In this document: piece after piece, positions 36,901 through 48,332 of the stretch
Layout: every line of letters starts with the position of its first letter
Position numbering within the stretch: position 1 is the stretch's first letter
NCBI GenBank assembly: GCA_003008705.1
Contig: PDUO01000006.1
Coordinates: 71,295 to 135,294, forward strand
Origin: Pezicula radicicola
Taxonomy: Eukaryota > Ascomycota > Leotiomycetes > Helotiales > Dermateaceae
Direction of reading: 5' to 3'
DNA: 64,000 nucleotides
Translations under genes and position numbers: made by a program
Notes under the pieces: generated by a model
Database searches by the model: none
What the model was told of the DNA's origin: nothing
The model's input: the letters and a program-made list of their open reading frames with translations, nothing else

Positions 36901-39900
36901 GGCGTTTGATCCTGATAAGAGACAACGTCTTGAGCGTCAACGTCACCAGAGCGTACGAGAGGCTCTTGAAAACAAACTCCTAGCTTTAAGGAAATTTGAG
37001 ATTCAGTTCAGTGGACAAGATTCAAATCTTCGTTGCGAGTTGATTCAACGTGAGATTGAAGAACTAGGAGAGCCTGCGCAGACACTTCAAGAGATCTATC
37101 GTCCCGAACGTTCTGAACTGGATCAATTGCAGGGCGAGTTCAAGAATCTTCTTAAGATAATTCTTGGATCCTCTCCACACAAAACAGTTCTGGGTTACTT
37201 TGCCGAGGTAACTAGAGATAATGGGGGGCGCGGTTTACAAGAGATCAAACTTCTGCAGAACAATGTCACTCAAATCATCCGACGACTATCTGAAAGATAC
37301 CACGCATACAAAGACCTGACTACGCCAACTATTAGCATCCTTCGCTGTTTGAAAATCGGTCTCTCTATGGCAACTATGGTTTCTCCCCAGACATCAGAGG
37401 GCAACATCAACATCAACCAAATGATACCGTTCTTGGGCGGAACTTATGGTCACCTGAAAGAATTTGAGACCACGCAGCCAATGGAGTATCTTGCGCGAGT
37501 CGCGACAACAGCGGCCGTGGATGGACTTCACTCATTTAAACCCGAGACTCGGCAATCACTCTTTACATCATTCAATTCCTGCTATGAAGGCTGGAAAAAG
37601 AAGCGAGAGTCGGATCGTACAGAGGCTGAATCCAAGACCGGGCTATATCGTTTTAGGGGTAGCGCAGAAGACGAGGAAGAAGATGATCAAGAAGAGTTCA
37701 ACGAGCTATTTCCGCCATATGATGAGGATTCTTCACAATCTGCAAAAGACACATCAACCATCCGTACAGTCAGAGACACCACCATCGCCCTTGCGAATGT
37801 TCATGCTGAAATATTCCTGGGTGGGAAATCAGCATCAGAGAGCATATTAAATCTCATCCGTCAAATATCAATATATCTCGGCACCAATCATGACAACAAT
37901 ACACAAGCTAATCATGTCAACATGACCAGCGACATTCTTCCGGGTGTTTTGTTGCTGTTAGATGACCAGGTCAGAGCCTTGAGTCCTACAGCAGCTGTGC
38001 CTGAGACGTATAATTTCTACACCGACGCAAACCTTCCCGAGACTCGGAAGCTCGTCACTTTGATACACCAGATTCAAACTCGATTCCGAGAACTACAGGC
38101 TAATGATGAGATTGGTCACATGCAGCCTCTTGAAGATGTCCTTGTATCGTGTCAGGAGCTACTTCAGTTCCGTCATACTGAGCCACTTGCCAAGATTATC
38201 ACGAAGGTTGAGAAGATTCATGTCTTTATGCATGAATGGCAATTTGGTGGGTGGGCGAGCCGCGCCAACTCTGCTCTCACTCAATATGACAACCTTACAG
38301 CCACGATCGTCAATTGGAGACGGCTTGAATTATCGACATGGGCAAACTTATTTGACATGGAGACCAGGAAATGTGACGATGACGCAAGAGCCTGGTGGTT
38401 TCTGGCTTATGAAATGATCATTCAAGCTTCGCTGCAGAAAATTGACTCGGCTGACGATTTGAAGAGCTATACCCAACAACTGCTAAAAGTGCTCGAGAGC
38501 TACTTCTCTACAACAATAGTAGGACAATATGTGCAACAGCTTCGACTTCTCAAGCAACTACAAAAGCATCTTGAGTTACTCATGCTAGACTACCCGCAGG
38601 TATTGATCATACACGGGGCTTTAGCAAATTTTATCGCGCTTTATGCTCGCTATGAAAAGCCTGTCAATGAATCTCTTAAGAAAGGCCGCGCTTCCCTGGA
38701 GAAGGCTATGAAGGATGTACTGCTTCTTGCAAGCTGGAAAGACACCAATATCGTCGCTCTCAGAGATAGCGCTAAGAGATCCCATCATAAGTTGTTCAAG
38801 ATCGTTCGCAAATTCAGGGCCCTACTTGGACAACCAATGGAAACTGTTCTCAAACAAGGTTTACCGGATGAGGCAACAGTAGAGACGGACATCTCGACTT
38901 ACACGATTCCTGGACAGATTACCATTGTCGATGAAACGGCCTTGACTTTGTGTGCAGAATTTGTTCCGGGCTGGGCTAAGAAAGTTGAGGACAACAAGAG
39001 ATTCAAGAATGTCTCGAACACGGTCAAAATGATGGCCAAAACAAGTACTGTGCCGGATTCTGCTATCGACGGGGCCAAATACCTTGACTCATTCCTCACA
39101 AACATCATCGCATCTACTACAGAACTGCAGAAAGCAACGCCTTCAATTCTCACCGACGATAACAAGGATACAGTCAAGCACCTCAAATCAAGGAAAAGAA
39201 ACCTATTCGCTGATACCTTGAAAGAACTCCGACAGATGGGCGTGAAATATAATCTTGGCATTAATGCTCTAGCCAAACAAGAATCTCTCTCTGTCATCCT
39301 CACAAGTGCAGACAATATGAGCTCGAGTCACATGGTCGATAGCCAAGGGATTGAATACTACTTCCACAAGACGCTCGATTTTGTACCCCGCGCTAGAGAG
39401 GCTTCTCGTCAGCATTCCGACGATTTGAGCAGTGCGGAAGTTGCTCGAAGCAAAGGCTTTGTGGAGGGCCTTCTCCAGATTGTTCTAGCACAACACAACA
39501 ATCTTTCCGAATTTCAAACTAAAGTGGCAAAGCTCGAGTCATCGTTGATGATAGCAAAAGCTCTATGGGCTCCAGGCGTGTACGATATCAAGATGCACCG
39601 AACATTGCCGACCCATGGTAAAGTCCTACAATGGCTGCCGAACATGTTGAGTGTTGCGCTAGACCTAGTCCAGGTCCATACGAAGTTTAGCAAGCTAGAC
39701 TCCCAAAATATTCAGGAAAGTATATCGTCGTGGAGAGACGTTTTCTTTGATTTCCGAAGACGATGGGATGCCTTACCCAAGCTGCCTGAATTTGTCACCT
39801 CAACTGAACAACAAAAACTTGAGGTAGAAATTGAGGCTAGCGTTGAGCATCTCACTCAGGAACTTACAGAAATCGTTGCTCGTCGGCCAGACCTAGAATT

Positions 39901-42900
39901 CATCCTCTCCCAGATATCGCTATGGTCGTGTGCATTCGCCATCCCGAACAGTGCAATGGCTAGCAGTAGTCCCTTGATCCTAGACAAGAAACTCTCCGCA
40001 ATCTTCGATACTGCGCTTGTTGCAGTGGAGAACCATAAAAAAGCTTTTGCTTCTCTCCCAAAGTCTGAAGAGGACCCCAATTGGCTTACACAGAACGGCA
40101 ACGTTCTTGCGACTAGTATCAGGGCTTTAGGGTGTGATCAAGTTACTTCTGAGCTTAGTTCTGCATTGAACCTACTTGTAGGTCTTAACTTGGAAGACGT
40201 TAAGGCTAGTAGGGCTGTAGGCGCCATGTTTGCAGCTGTACTGCCCGTGCTAGAGCAGTATTTCAATATTCTTCAGCAGATCGTGAACAAGTATGGGCAA
40301 CTGCATCGTGCAGTTTGCAAGACCACATATGTCCTAGTCAAAACTTTCACGCAAATTGCGTCTCAAGGATTCTGTACTCCCTCAGAGAAGTCAGATGAAC
40401 AAGATGGGAAAACAGAGAAGCTTGAAGGAGGGACTGGTTTGGGTGATGGTGAAGGTGCCGAGGACATTAGTAAAGATATCCAGGATGATGAAAATCTGGA
40501 TGAGTTGGCACAAGAGGCAAACAAAGGCGATAAAGAGGAGATTGAAGATGAGAAAGATGCTGTCGATATGGCTGATGGCGATATGGAAGGAGAGATGGGA
40601 GATGCTGGAGAGAAAGAAGATGAGGATGGTTCTGACGGTGATGAAGACAGTGGAGATGAGATGGACGAGGAAGCTGGCGACGTTGACGATCTTGATCCCA
40701 CCGCTGTCGATGAGAAGATGTGGGACGGTGATGGAGAACAAGCCGAAAAAGACCAAGAGGGCGACGACTCGAAAGGCAAGGCGAGCAAGGACGAACAAGT
40801 CGCTGCTCAAGACAATAATAGCAAAGAGGCTCCAGAAGGAGACGAAGGTGAAGAGGAGGAAGAGGAAGCCGCTGGGGCTGAGCAGGGAGAAGAGGTGAAA
40901 CAAGATGAGATCGAAAAGCACGATCCTCACGCTGAGGAAGGTGATGCCCTTGACTTGCCTGAAGATATGGAGTTGGACGGCGAAGATGATGGCAAGGAGA
41001 TGTCAGACGATGGAGAGATGGACGACCTTTCAGATGTGGAAGGGGATGCTAAAGAGGAAGAAGTAGCGAATGATGGCAAAGATGAGCTAGAAGGCGAAAG
41101 TGTAGACGGTCAAGAAGATCAAGAAATGGGATCCGACATCGATGTGGTCGATTTGGACGAAGAGCAAGAAGGTGAAGGAGAAAAGACGGAGGATGCAGGC
41201 GAGAAAGCTGAAGATAATCCTGAAGAACAGCAACCAGAAGATCAAGAAGCACTTCTGCGTGATCGGAGCGACGATGCCATTGCAAATACGGATAATGTAG
41301 CCCCAAGCGATGTCCAAGGTGTGGGCGAAGACCAGGACGATAATCCTGCTCAAGACAATAATGATCCTTCCACACAAGCACAGCGGGACGATGGTGGCAA
41401 GGGTGGGGACTCCTCTGAACAAAAAGAAGCTGCGGCTGAAGATGGGGAGAAAGGTAGACAAGCCAATGGCGATGCACCTCAAGATACCCAAGATGAAACT
41501 CAGGATAGCAACGACGCCAAACCATTCAAGAAATTAGGCGATGCTCTCTCAAGCTGGCATCGACAACAAACCCAGATCAGAGACCCAGTTGAGCAGAAAG
41601 AGCAAGGTAAAGACCAGAATATGGACATGGATGCCGATACGTCTGAGTTCCAGCACTTGCAAGATGAGGATGCAGAAGCAGATACGCAAGCTCTGGGTAC
41701 TGCCACCGAGGAACAAGCACATGCTCTTGATGAGTCGATGGCCGTCGATACCGAGACCAAAGATATGCCTGACACCTTCCAGCCTGATGAGATTGAAGTG
41801 GATGGTGTCAATATCGATAAAATGGACATCGATGAGACCACAACCGAGGCAGAGCAAGACCCTTCGAGTGCTTACGAAGGCCGTGCTGGAGCAATGATCA
41901 AACAAGCGAATGAAAGCCGTGATCAGATTCAAGAAAGTTCCCATGCACAAAAGCAAGAAGACATTGAGGAGGAAGTCGAAGAAGTTGACAATCAGCTCTC
42001 AACGACCCATCTAGATTCAACAGAACCCACTTCCTCACGTACGGCAGCAGAAGCTCGTGAACAATGGACTCACTATGAAGCCCTAACCCGAGACCTTTCC
42101 TTGTCTCTTACTGAACAACTCCGCCTCATCCTAGCACCTACTCTTGCAACCAAGATGCGCGGTGACTTCCGCACTGGTAAGCGTCTTAATATCAAGCGCA
42201 TCATTCCATACATTGCTTCGTCCTACAAGCGCGACAAAATTTGGATGCGACGCAGTGTCCCTTCGAAGCGCAGTTATCAAATCATGCTAGCCGTTGATGA
42301 CAGCAAGTCCATGGGTGAATCCGGCAGTGGCTCTCTCGCCTTCGAGACCCTTGTAATGATTTCAAAATCGCTCAGCATGCTTGAAGTTGGAGAAATATGT
42401 ATTGTTGGATTCGGAGAAACAGTCAAGGTAGCCCACGATTTTGATGCTCCATTTAGCTCCGATGCTGGACCACGGGTCTTCCAAAATTTTGGATTCGAAC
42501 AGAAGAGCACAAATATTACCAAGTTGGTACGTGAGAGTATTGAACTTTTCCGTACCGCTCGTTCCAAGGCCAGTGGTTCCCCTGTCGATCTCTGGCAGAT
42601 GCAACTCATCATTTCAGACGGAGTCTGCAATTCCTCCGAGCACGAACCGATCCGTCGCTTGCTTCGAGAGGCCTTAGAAGAGAGAATTATGGTGGTCTTT
42701 GTAATCGTGGATGATATTAAGGGGAAGAAGAAGGGGGAGAGTGTTGTGGATCTACAAGAAGCGAAGTTTGTGAAGGATCCTTTGACCGGACAAAGCAGTG
42801 TGAAGATTGAGAGATACCTTGATACTTTCCCGTTTCAGTATTATCTAGTTGTTAGCGATGTTCGGGAGTTGCCAGGCGTCTTGGCGACTTTGCTTAGACA

Positions 42901-42934
42901 GTGGTTTTCGGAGGTTGTTGATTCGAGTAATTAG
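27961..42934 (+). CDS. mdn1: Midasin (Rea1/Mdn1), AAA+ 60S ribosome remodelling ATPase
   Basis: Exons 27961..35220, 35324..35611 and 35663..42934 encode about 4,939 residues, the expected size. Six AAA modules are marked by Walker A loops near residues 306 (GLAGSGKTS), 643 (GETGIGKTT), 1090 (GPTSSGKTS), 1383 (GETGCGKTT), 1761 (GSPGVGKTT) and 2070 (GPSGSGKTS). Walker B motifs include LLDEINLA, VLDELNLA, LLDEISLA and LLDEMNLA; module 6 has LVLDNANL, so Glu is replaced by Asn. A long helical linker follows, then an Asp/Glu-rich segment at about 4090-4630. The C-terminal MIDAS (VWA) domain has DDSKSMGES near residue 4727. Rea1 pulls Ytm1 and Rsa4 off pre-60S particles in the nucleolus and nucleoplasm through its MIDAS domain. 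Both introns are phase 0 and lie near the middle. Confidence 0.97.
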
Positions 42935-43208
42935 GTGCATATAGGATTTGGCGTTTGAAGAGTCTTTGTTTGCTGGGCGTGGCATTGTATGGAGTTTAGT
43001 TAGAGTCTGAAATTAAAAGCATGTGTTCATAGCCTGCATTAGTCCTGTATTTTATTGTGATATACCTAGGCGACTATTTATCCTATAATTCCACAGCTCT
43101 GCCTACACCATCTAAAAAGCTAGGCTTGGATATTTCAGTAAATTCTGCGTCTTCTGAGTGGTATTCGGCGTGGCACGGCTTGACTGGGCCAACTTTGAGC
43201 TACAGTAT

Positions 43209-43332
43209 GAATTGGTTTGTAAGAGATCATTTCAATTTGAGCAGTGAGTTACTCAAATCAAGTAAGTTACTCAAGTCCATCTCTTATATCTGAATAGACA
43301 ACTATTCGAAATGATCTCTTACAAACCAATTC
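43209..43332. repeat. Perfect 25-bp inverted repeat with a 74-base loop
   Basis: The left arm 43209..43233 starts gaattggtttgtaag. The right arm 43308..43332 is its exact reverse complement. The loop contains TTACTCAAAT and AGTTACTCAAG, which also occur near 7661. It could be a small MITE-like element or a hairpin in a 3' region; no target-site duplication was identified. Confidence 0.85.
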
Positions 43333-43718
43333 GTACGATAATCGAGTGGTTCATCTAGGGAGATTCGACCCAACAATATTTTTCCACTTCTAACTGACTT
43401 ATTTCAAGCTGGCAGAAATGAAAGGTCGTGGCAATATGCTAGATTTCCAGAGCTTTCGGTCAATTTCGATAGTTTCCACTTGCGTAGAACTTAGTGTCCA
43501 TTGAACTTGTTGTTATGCTAGTTTTGCTAGTGACAGCTCTTCCTAGAATGGGAGAAACATAGACTTTAAGATAGCGCCACATTTGAAAACTCTTCGCTGA
43601 GGCGACTCTCATACTGCCGCCCAATCTTGTAAACCGATAGCAGCAAGGTGACCCGGTGCTTGCACACTACGAAATGATACACTGATGTGAAGAACCAGTG
43701 AAAGGGAATGAGACAAAT

Positions 43719-44039
43719 ATGAAAATACCTCGACTCCGAGTATGGGCTCCTAGCTGTAAAGACGAAGATTGCGATTGTGTTACATGGAACAACAAAATGG
43801 ACAAACAACAAGGTTGCAAGGGCCATGAATGGATTGCCAAAGAAGACTACTACAATCTTCTTAGCAGCAATGACCATAACCATGACAGAGTATTAGCAAT
43901 CCTAAAACAGCAAGACACTCACATTCTTTCACACATTTCCCTTCCACTAAGTATCACAACATTACTATACCTCAAGTCCAAAGCTTCTGCGAACCAACCA
44001 TCAGCCTCAATCCCCATTATCATATATCAACAGAAATAA
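43719..44039 (+). CDS. Low-confidence hypothetical open frame
   Basis: An open frame of 106 residues starting MKIPRLRVWAPSCKDEDCDC; the frame is also open from an earlier ATG at 43698. It has a small Cys/Asp cluster and a short hydrophobic stretch (SLPLSITTLLYL). No domain is recognised, and the opposite strand is open over much of the same stretch. It may be chance; I list it only because it is the longest candidate in a 2.2-kb spacer. Confidence 0.2.
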   Translation: MKIPRLRVWAPSCKDEDCDCVTWNNKMDKQQGCKGHEWIAKEDYYNLLSSNDHNHDRVLAILKQQDTHILSHISLPLSITTLLYLKSKASANQPSASIPIIIYQQK

Positions 44040-45165
44040 GACTTACCATCTAACAACACCACAGACCAACCAACATAAACCAAAATCCGAGAAGATAAGC
44101 CCCACAACCTAAAAAAGACCAGAAGACATGAAAAAGACTCAAAGCAAGTACGGCATTCCCTCAAAACACGAGGACTAAATCCCAGGTATGTCGTGCGCCC
44201 GAAGGAACGAGTCTTATTCAAGCGAGTGATCTGCGCTTCTTTGATTGCTCATTGCAGCCGTTAGGCAGAGGGATACCATTGCATGTTTGAGGAGAAATCG
44301 ATGGGCGATGAGAGATTCTTTTGTCTTGGTCTTTTTTGGGTGTGAAGGGAAGAGAAGAGAAGGAGATGAAAGGGGAGGGGAGGATGCAATTGATAGATTG
44401 GTGATGTTGCGAGGGTTTTTGGTTTGTTGGTAGATGGAGAGGAAGAGACATAAGGAAGAAGAGAGGGTTGAGGTTAGGGAGGGGAAATAGGAAATGGGAA
44501 ATGCTAGTCTGGTTTGGAAGTCATATGTGGGAAGGAAGGAGCCTAGGGAGAAGGAACCGAGGGAGCAGCAGCAGACAACGAAGTCTACCTGGGCTGCCAC
44601 TCTAGAAGATAAATAGTAAAATACAATTAAGTGAAATCGAGAGACCCTTTGAATATTTCACACTTCACAATTCAATTCTTGGGTCAAGCGAGGAGTGAAA
44701 AGGGGGGTTTGTTGGATTCCACGTGATCATAGATTGAGAAGATATTTGTACAGATTCTTACTGAACAAATCTCCTTTCATAGAATTTGGCAAGAGTTTTG
44801 GTAGTGGCACCACCCATAACAACTCTATGAACTTACAAGGACAAAAAATATCCAGATTTGGAGTTCACACGTGATGTATTGCCAAGTCCGACGTCCCAGA
44901 CCGACAGGGATCAAGCCAAGGTCGTGCGACAGCGACCAACCTCTTGGAGTAACATTGTACAACTTCCTTACATACCAGAATATAACCCTCAAAATCCTCA
45001 ACTACCTCCTCAAACATCCCAATCCTCTCTTCATTACAAGGTCAACCCCGTCACCTCAAAGCAACCCGTTTTCTCGTTCCTGTTCCTGGAATCGCTCGAG
45101 CCGACCCGTCACCACCCCCGATAAACACTGCTCGCGTGTCTGCCTTCCTTAAGAGCCCCTCCAAA

Positions 45166-45771
45166 ATGTCAAGCTCGTCTCCCACACCCACTACGCCCGA
45201 AACGTGTTCAGTAAGTTTAGATATGACCATCTCTTATTAACTTGACGAACTAAATGTGAGAATCGAGGTTCGAATCGGTCCCTTCGAGATCCACTTTCTA
45301 AATGTTGTCTCTCGTATTTCCCTTGTCTCCCTCGATCAAATCCTCTCAACCCTGAGATATGGATGTGAGTATCTACTGACCAGAATATCAAATAACAGGA
45401 ACCATTCTTCCTCACGGCAACATTCTGGAAACGCTTCTCCGTCTTCTTCACTGTTGCTCTGTCGATTGCATCTTTAGTCGTATCGGCAATTGCGAGTCTG
45501 AGGTCAGAATCTGCTGCCATGACAAGAGGTAATTCGCTTTTTCTTAGAATTTCCTTGAAACCGGAGTCATTGTTGCTCATGATATATAGCCTTGACGATT
45601 TCAAGCATTGTCATCAATGCCGTCTCAATTTCGCTGTCGGCACTCACGAGTCTGGATTGGAAGAAACAAGCAACCCACGATAAGGCGTTTGCAAGCCAAC
45701 TGGATCGCATTGCTCATATTCATGATGAGGCGGGAAAGATTATAATTGTTGAGAAAGAACTAAAGGAATAA
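45166..45771 (+). CDS. Small two-helix membrane protein (unknown)
   Basis: Proposed exons 45166..45210, 45399..45528 and 45590..45771 encode 118 residues. The start MSSSSPTPTTPETCS joins in phase 0 to EPFFLTATFWKRFSVFF. Two hydrophobic segments follow, FSVFFTVALSIASLVVSAIA and LTISSIVINAVSISLSAL, then a polar helix that ends KIIIVEKELKE. The second intron joins MTR-A to LTISS (phase 1). The segment 45262..45364 between exons 1 and 2 is flanked by possible splice sites but cannot be included without breaking frame, so I treat it as intron; it might be an alternative exon. No family is recognised. Confidence 0.45.
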
Positions 45772-45930
45772 CTGACGTGTGTCCTATTGTGTATTATACC
45801 CTTTGTTGTTTGTGAGATGCGAGACAGCAATGAGCTAGAATTGCTCAAGTTGGGGCTGCATGCTTCAGAGGTCAGGCGTCAGATAGTTGGAACTACTTGG
45901 GGAACAATTAAGAATTGGTTGAATTCTCCT

Positions 45931-47988
45931 CTATCTTAGCCCCAAAACATTCTTTTCCATAACCTTCACGCCATCTCTTACCGCCGGAGAGAAATGCTTC
46001 CGTAAGAGCTCGCCCTCCCATATGGTAGTCGCAAATGGATTGCTTCCCTCGGCCTCCTGTCCAAGCGCATCGAACTGTCCATCGCCTCTCCTCTCTTCCG
46101 TGTTCCATAATGCTGCGACCTTCTTCTCGTGCGTCTTCGTTACTTTGCCCATTAATCCCATCATCGCTGTGCATGACTTCTCGGGTAGGTGAAGGGATGA
46201 TGTGAGCAACTGTTTAGTGAAGGCTGCAATCCGAAGGGGCGGAACAGCTCTTGCACCAAGTGTCGGTACAAGGATGGAGGAAAGAGAGCGAAGAAGAAGG
46301 ACAGTGGTTGTTTGAATGTTGATCTTGTTGTTCTCTGTTGGGAGGATAGGTGCGGAAGGGTTATTGGGATCACGAAGATGGAGGGATTTGGAGCTAAGTT
46401 CAATGTCGGGGTTAAGGGATAAGGCGTACAGGGTTCGATAAAGATGTGCGACAAAGAAGCTGAGGTCGAGGCTGAGTGTAGCCTGTGCTTTGGCTGCGTC
46501 TTGTCCTTCAAGCAAAGCAAATGCAGTTATGACGCATAGCAAGGCTTCGCGGGTCAAGTTACGTGTAGTCTCAGCATCCTCATCTTCAATATCCTCATCT
46601 TCTTCCACATCATCTCCAGTCTCAGCATGGCCAATGAGATCTTTCAATGCCTCAAGGAGATCGCCGAAGAAGTCTTGGTTGATAAGGTGCGCATAGCGTG
46701 CCAGTCCTTCAAGGACGGCACCCATTAAGTTCGGGGATCGAATCTTGAGAATACGGAAGTAAGTGACGAAGACTAACTTCAGAGTTTCGGACTGCATCCG
46801 GTCGCGTTCCTCGTGACTGACAGAAGCATCAGCCTGTACCATCTCCTTCTCCACCACTTTTTGCTCCTTCATAAGCTTTCTCAGCTTTTTAGTTCTAAAC
46901 TCCCTCTTTCCTTTAGGTATCTTTGCGGCCTCAAATCCTCCATCTTCCTTGCTGGGTCTATCGATCCGATTTGTTGACGCCTTCCAGGAAAATTCAGAAA
47001 GCAACCTCAAATGCAGGAATGTATTCAGCACACTTTCATCAACACGATAGCCCCTCGCCTTCATCATCTTCGTGATCAATGCCACAGCATCCAGTGACGG
47101 TGTTCCATCTTCATCAGCACGAAACAAAGTCTCGATAGTCTCCCGACATTTGACGAAATCTTCATCCACTTTTCTTCCGCTCAACTTTCCAACAAGTATC
47201 TTTAATAATTCGCCTCGAAAGTTGAAATGTGGTACAGATGTTAAAAGCTCGCAAGTACATGCAATGGCAATGCTACCGAGACTGGGTCCTCCATCTCGTG
47301 ATTTCCCACTCTTCCCAGATTGTGCAAGCTTTGCCAGTTCCCGAATATATGCTTGGTACCCTCCGACGAGGGATTGTTCATAAGCTCGTAATTTCTTCAC
47401 TTCCTTCGAGACCTTGATTTCCATATCTTCTTCCGACAATGGCCTTATCCGATATCCTGGAATAACATCCTTGTAGACTCTTAACTGTGTTACAAGCGCG
47501 AGTTTCTTGATTGTTGTGTTTTGTGAGTGTCCAATCTGGGCTAGTGATCTGAATGCGCCGCCATTCTCCTCAGGATCTTCGTTCAGAATCATAGCTAGCC
47601 TTGCCAGTTCTTCTTTTGCCTCCAGGATTTGTTGTCGCACAGGGACTGTCGGTTTCTGGACGACCTCCTCCACAACCTTCTCCTCGTCTGATGCATCTTC
47701 CCCAAGCCATTCCAAATCACTCTCTGCCTCGTCGACCTCTTCAGGCTCCACAACCTGCTGCACAAGACCTTCGGAAGTCTTGATGGGCAATCGAGTGCTC
47801 TCCTTGTCCTTCTTCTTTCCTTTTCGCGGTTTCGACTCGTAATCTTGCTCTAGATTCCAACTCGATGCCTGCTTGAAGAAGACGTCTGATTTTGGTCCTT
47901 CGTTAAGGGTTAATGGCGGGGAGTCCTCACCACCCGTAGGAGGTGTTAGCTTGCGCCTCTTCGCTGTGGGAACTCTAGCCATTGTCAA
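45931..47988 (-). CDS. noc3: Nucleolar complex-associated protein 3 (Noc3)
   Basis: A single exon of 685 residues on the minus strand. An alternative start at residue 3 (MARVPTAKRRKL) gives 683. The basic N-terminus PTAKRRKLTPP is followed by an acidic region, then the NOC3p domain (ILEAKEELARLAMILNEDPEENG; RVYKDVIPGYRIRPLSE; EQSLVGGYQAYIREL; FNFRGELLKILV). The CBF/Mak21-type domain in the C-terminal half includes FVTYFRILKIRSPNLMGAVLEGLARYAHLIN and DFFGDLLEALKDL. Noc3 pairs with Noc2 during intermediate pre-60S maturation and moves from nucleolus to nucleoplasm; it also has a reported role in replication initiation in yeast. The gene is divergent from nip7, another 60S factor, with 344 bases between the start codons. 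Confidence 0.93.
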   Translation of the reverse strand: MTMARVPTAKRRKLTPPTGGEDSPPLTLNEGPKSDVFFKQASSWNLEQDYESKPRKGKKKDKESTRLPIKTSEGLVQQVVEPEEVDEAESDLEWLGEDASDEEKVVEEVVQKPTVPVRQQILEAKEELARLAMILNEDPEENGGAFRSLAQIGHSQNTTIKKLALVTQLRVYKDVIPGYRIRPLSEEDMEIKVSKEVKKLRAYEQSLVGGYQAYIRELAKLAQSGKSGKSRDGGPSLGSIAIACTCELLTSVPHFNFRGELLKILVGKLSGRKVDEDFVKCRETIETLFRADEDGTPSLDAVALITKMMKARGYRVDESVLNTFLHLRLLSEFSWKASTNRIDRPSKEDGGFEAAKIPKGKREFRTKKLRKLMKEQKVVEKEMVQADASVSHEERDRMQSETLKLVFVTYFRILKIRSPNLMGAVLEGLARYAHLINQDFFGDLLEALKDLIGHAETGDDVEEDEDIEDEDAETTRNLTREALLCVITAFALLEGQDAAKAQATLSLDLSFFVAHLYRTLYALSLNPDIELSSKSLHLRDPNNPSAPILPTENNKINIQTTTVLLLRSLSSILVPTLGARAVPPLRIAAFTKQLLTSSLHLPEKSCTAMMGLMGKVTKTHEKKVAALWNTEERRGDGQFDALGQEAEGSNPFATTIWEGELLRKHFSPAVRDGVKVMEKNVLGLR

Positions 47989-48332
47989 GGTGGAAAAGAA
48001 GGTGGTTGTTGAAATTGGAAATCTGTGCTGGCTCGTGAAGTATTGGATCCAAGCGGCCGCAAAAAAAGCTGGACTTCGCGAAAAACTGCCCCTCGCGGAC
48101 GACTAGGTAAGGATCCCTTCTAAATATCTGCAGTCTATACCTAAGATGGAAGCGGTGAGCTGGCAATATTTTTGTCGCAAAGAACTTTATCACAGCAGCA
48201 TCACAATCTTCCTCAGCACAACACAATCCAGAAATTCCCACTCGTCGCAGCAGCACCGCAGTCTTCCTCGGCCCACCACACCATTAAGAAAGCCTATAAC
48301 CCTTATTAAAACTCCTCTTTCAGGATTTTACA
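47989..48332. promoter_or_regulatory. Shared divergent promoter of noc3 and nip7
   Basis: 344 bases separate the divergent start codons of two 60S biogenesis genes. It contains an A-rich run (48060..48068) and the nip7 leader. Co-regulation is plausible but inferred. Confidence 0.4.

Larger units (their letters stand above)
42935..45165. other. Spacer with an inverted repeat, no firmly supported gene
   Basis: Contains a 25-bp perfect inverted repeat (43209..43332), a low-confidence open frame at 43719..44039, a purine-rich strand at 44330..44530 and two CACGTG boxes (44720..44725 and 44868..44873) upstream of the small membrane protein gene. No domain-bearing gene is seen. Confidence 0.45.

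Noticed and set aside
40363..41525. Several open frames of 75-180 residues opposite or alongside the acidic part of midasin
   Set aside because: They are frame shadows of the GA-rich Asp/Glu codons, with Leu/Phe/Ser or Lys/Met/Arg-rich low complexity and no domain.
43566..43883. Minus-strand 105-residue open frame with hydrophobic stretches
   Set aside because: It overlaps a plus-strand frame of equal quality, with no motif, no splice logic and no conserved pattern. Neither strand is convincing.
44214..44600. Minus-strand open frame of 128 residues
   Set aside because: It is a product of a purine-rich strand (Ser/Leu/Pro low complexity) with no start context, splice partner or domain.
45256..45477. 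73-residue plus-strand frame within the small membrane protein gene
   Set aside because: It is out of frame with the flanking exons and would break the two-helix protein. Kept only as a possible alternative segment.
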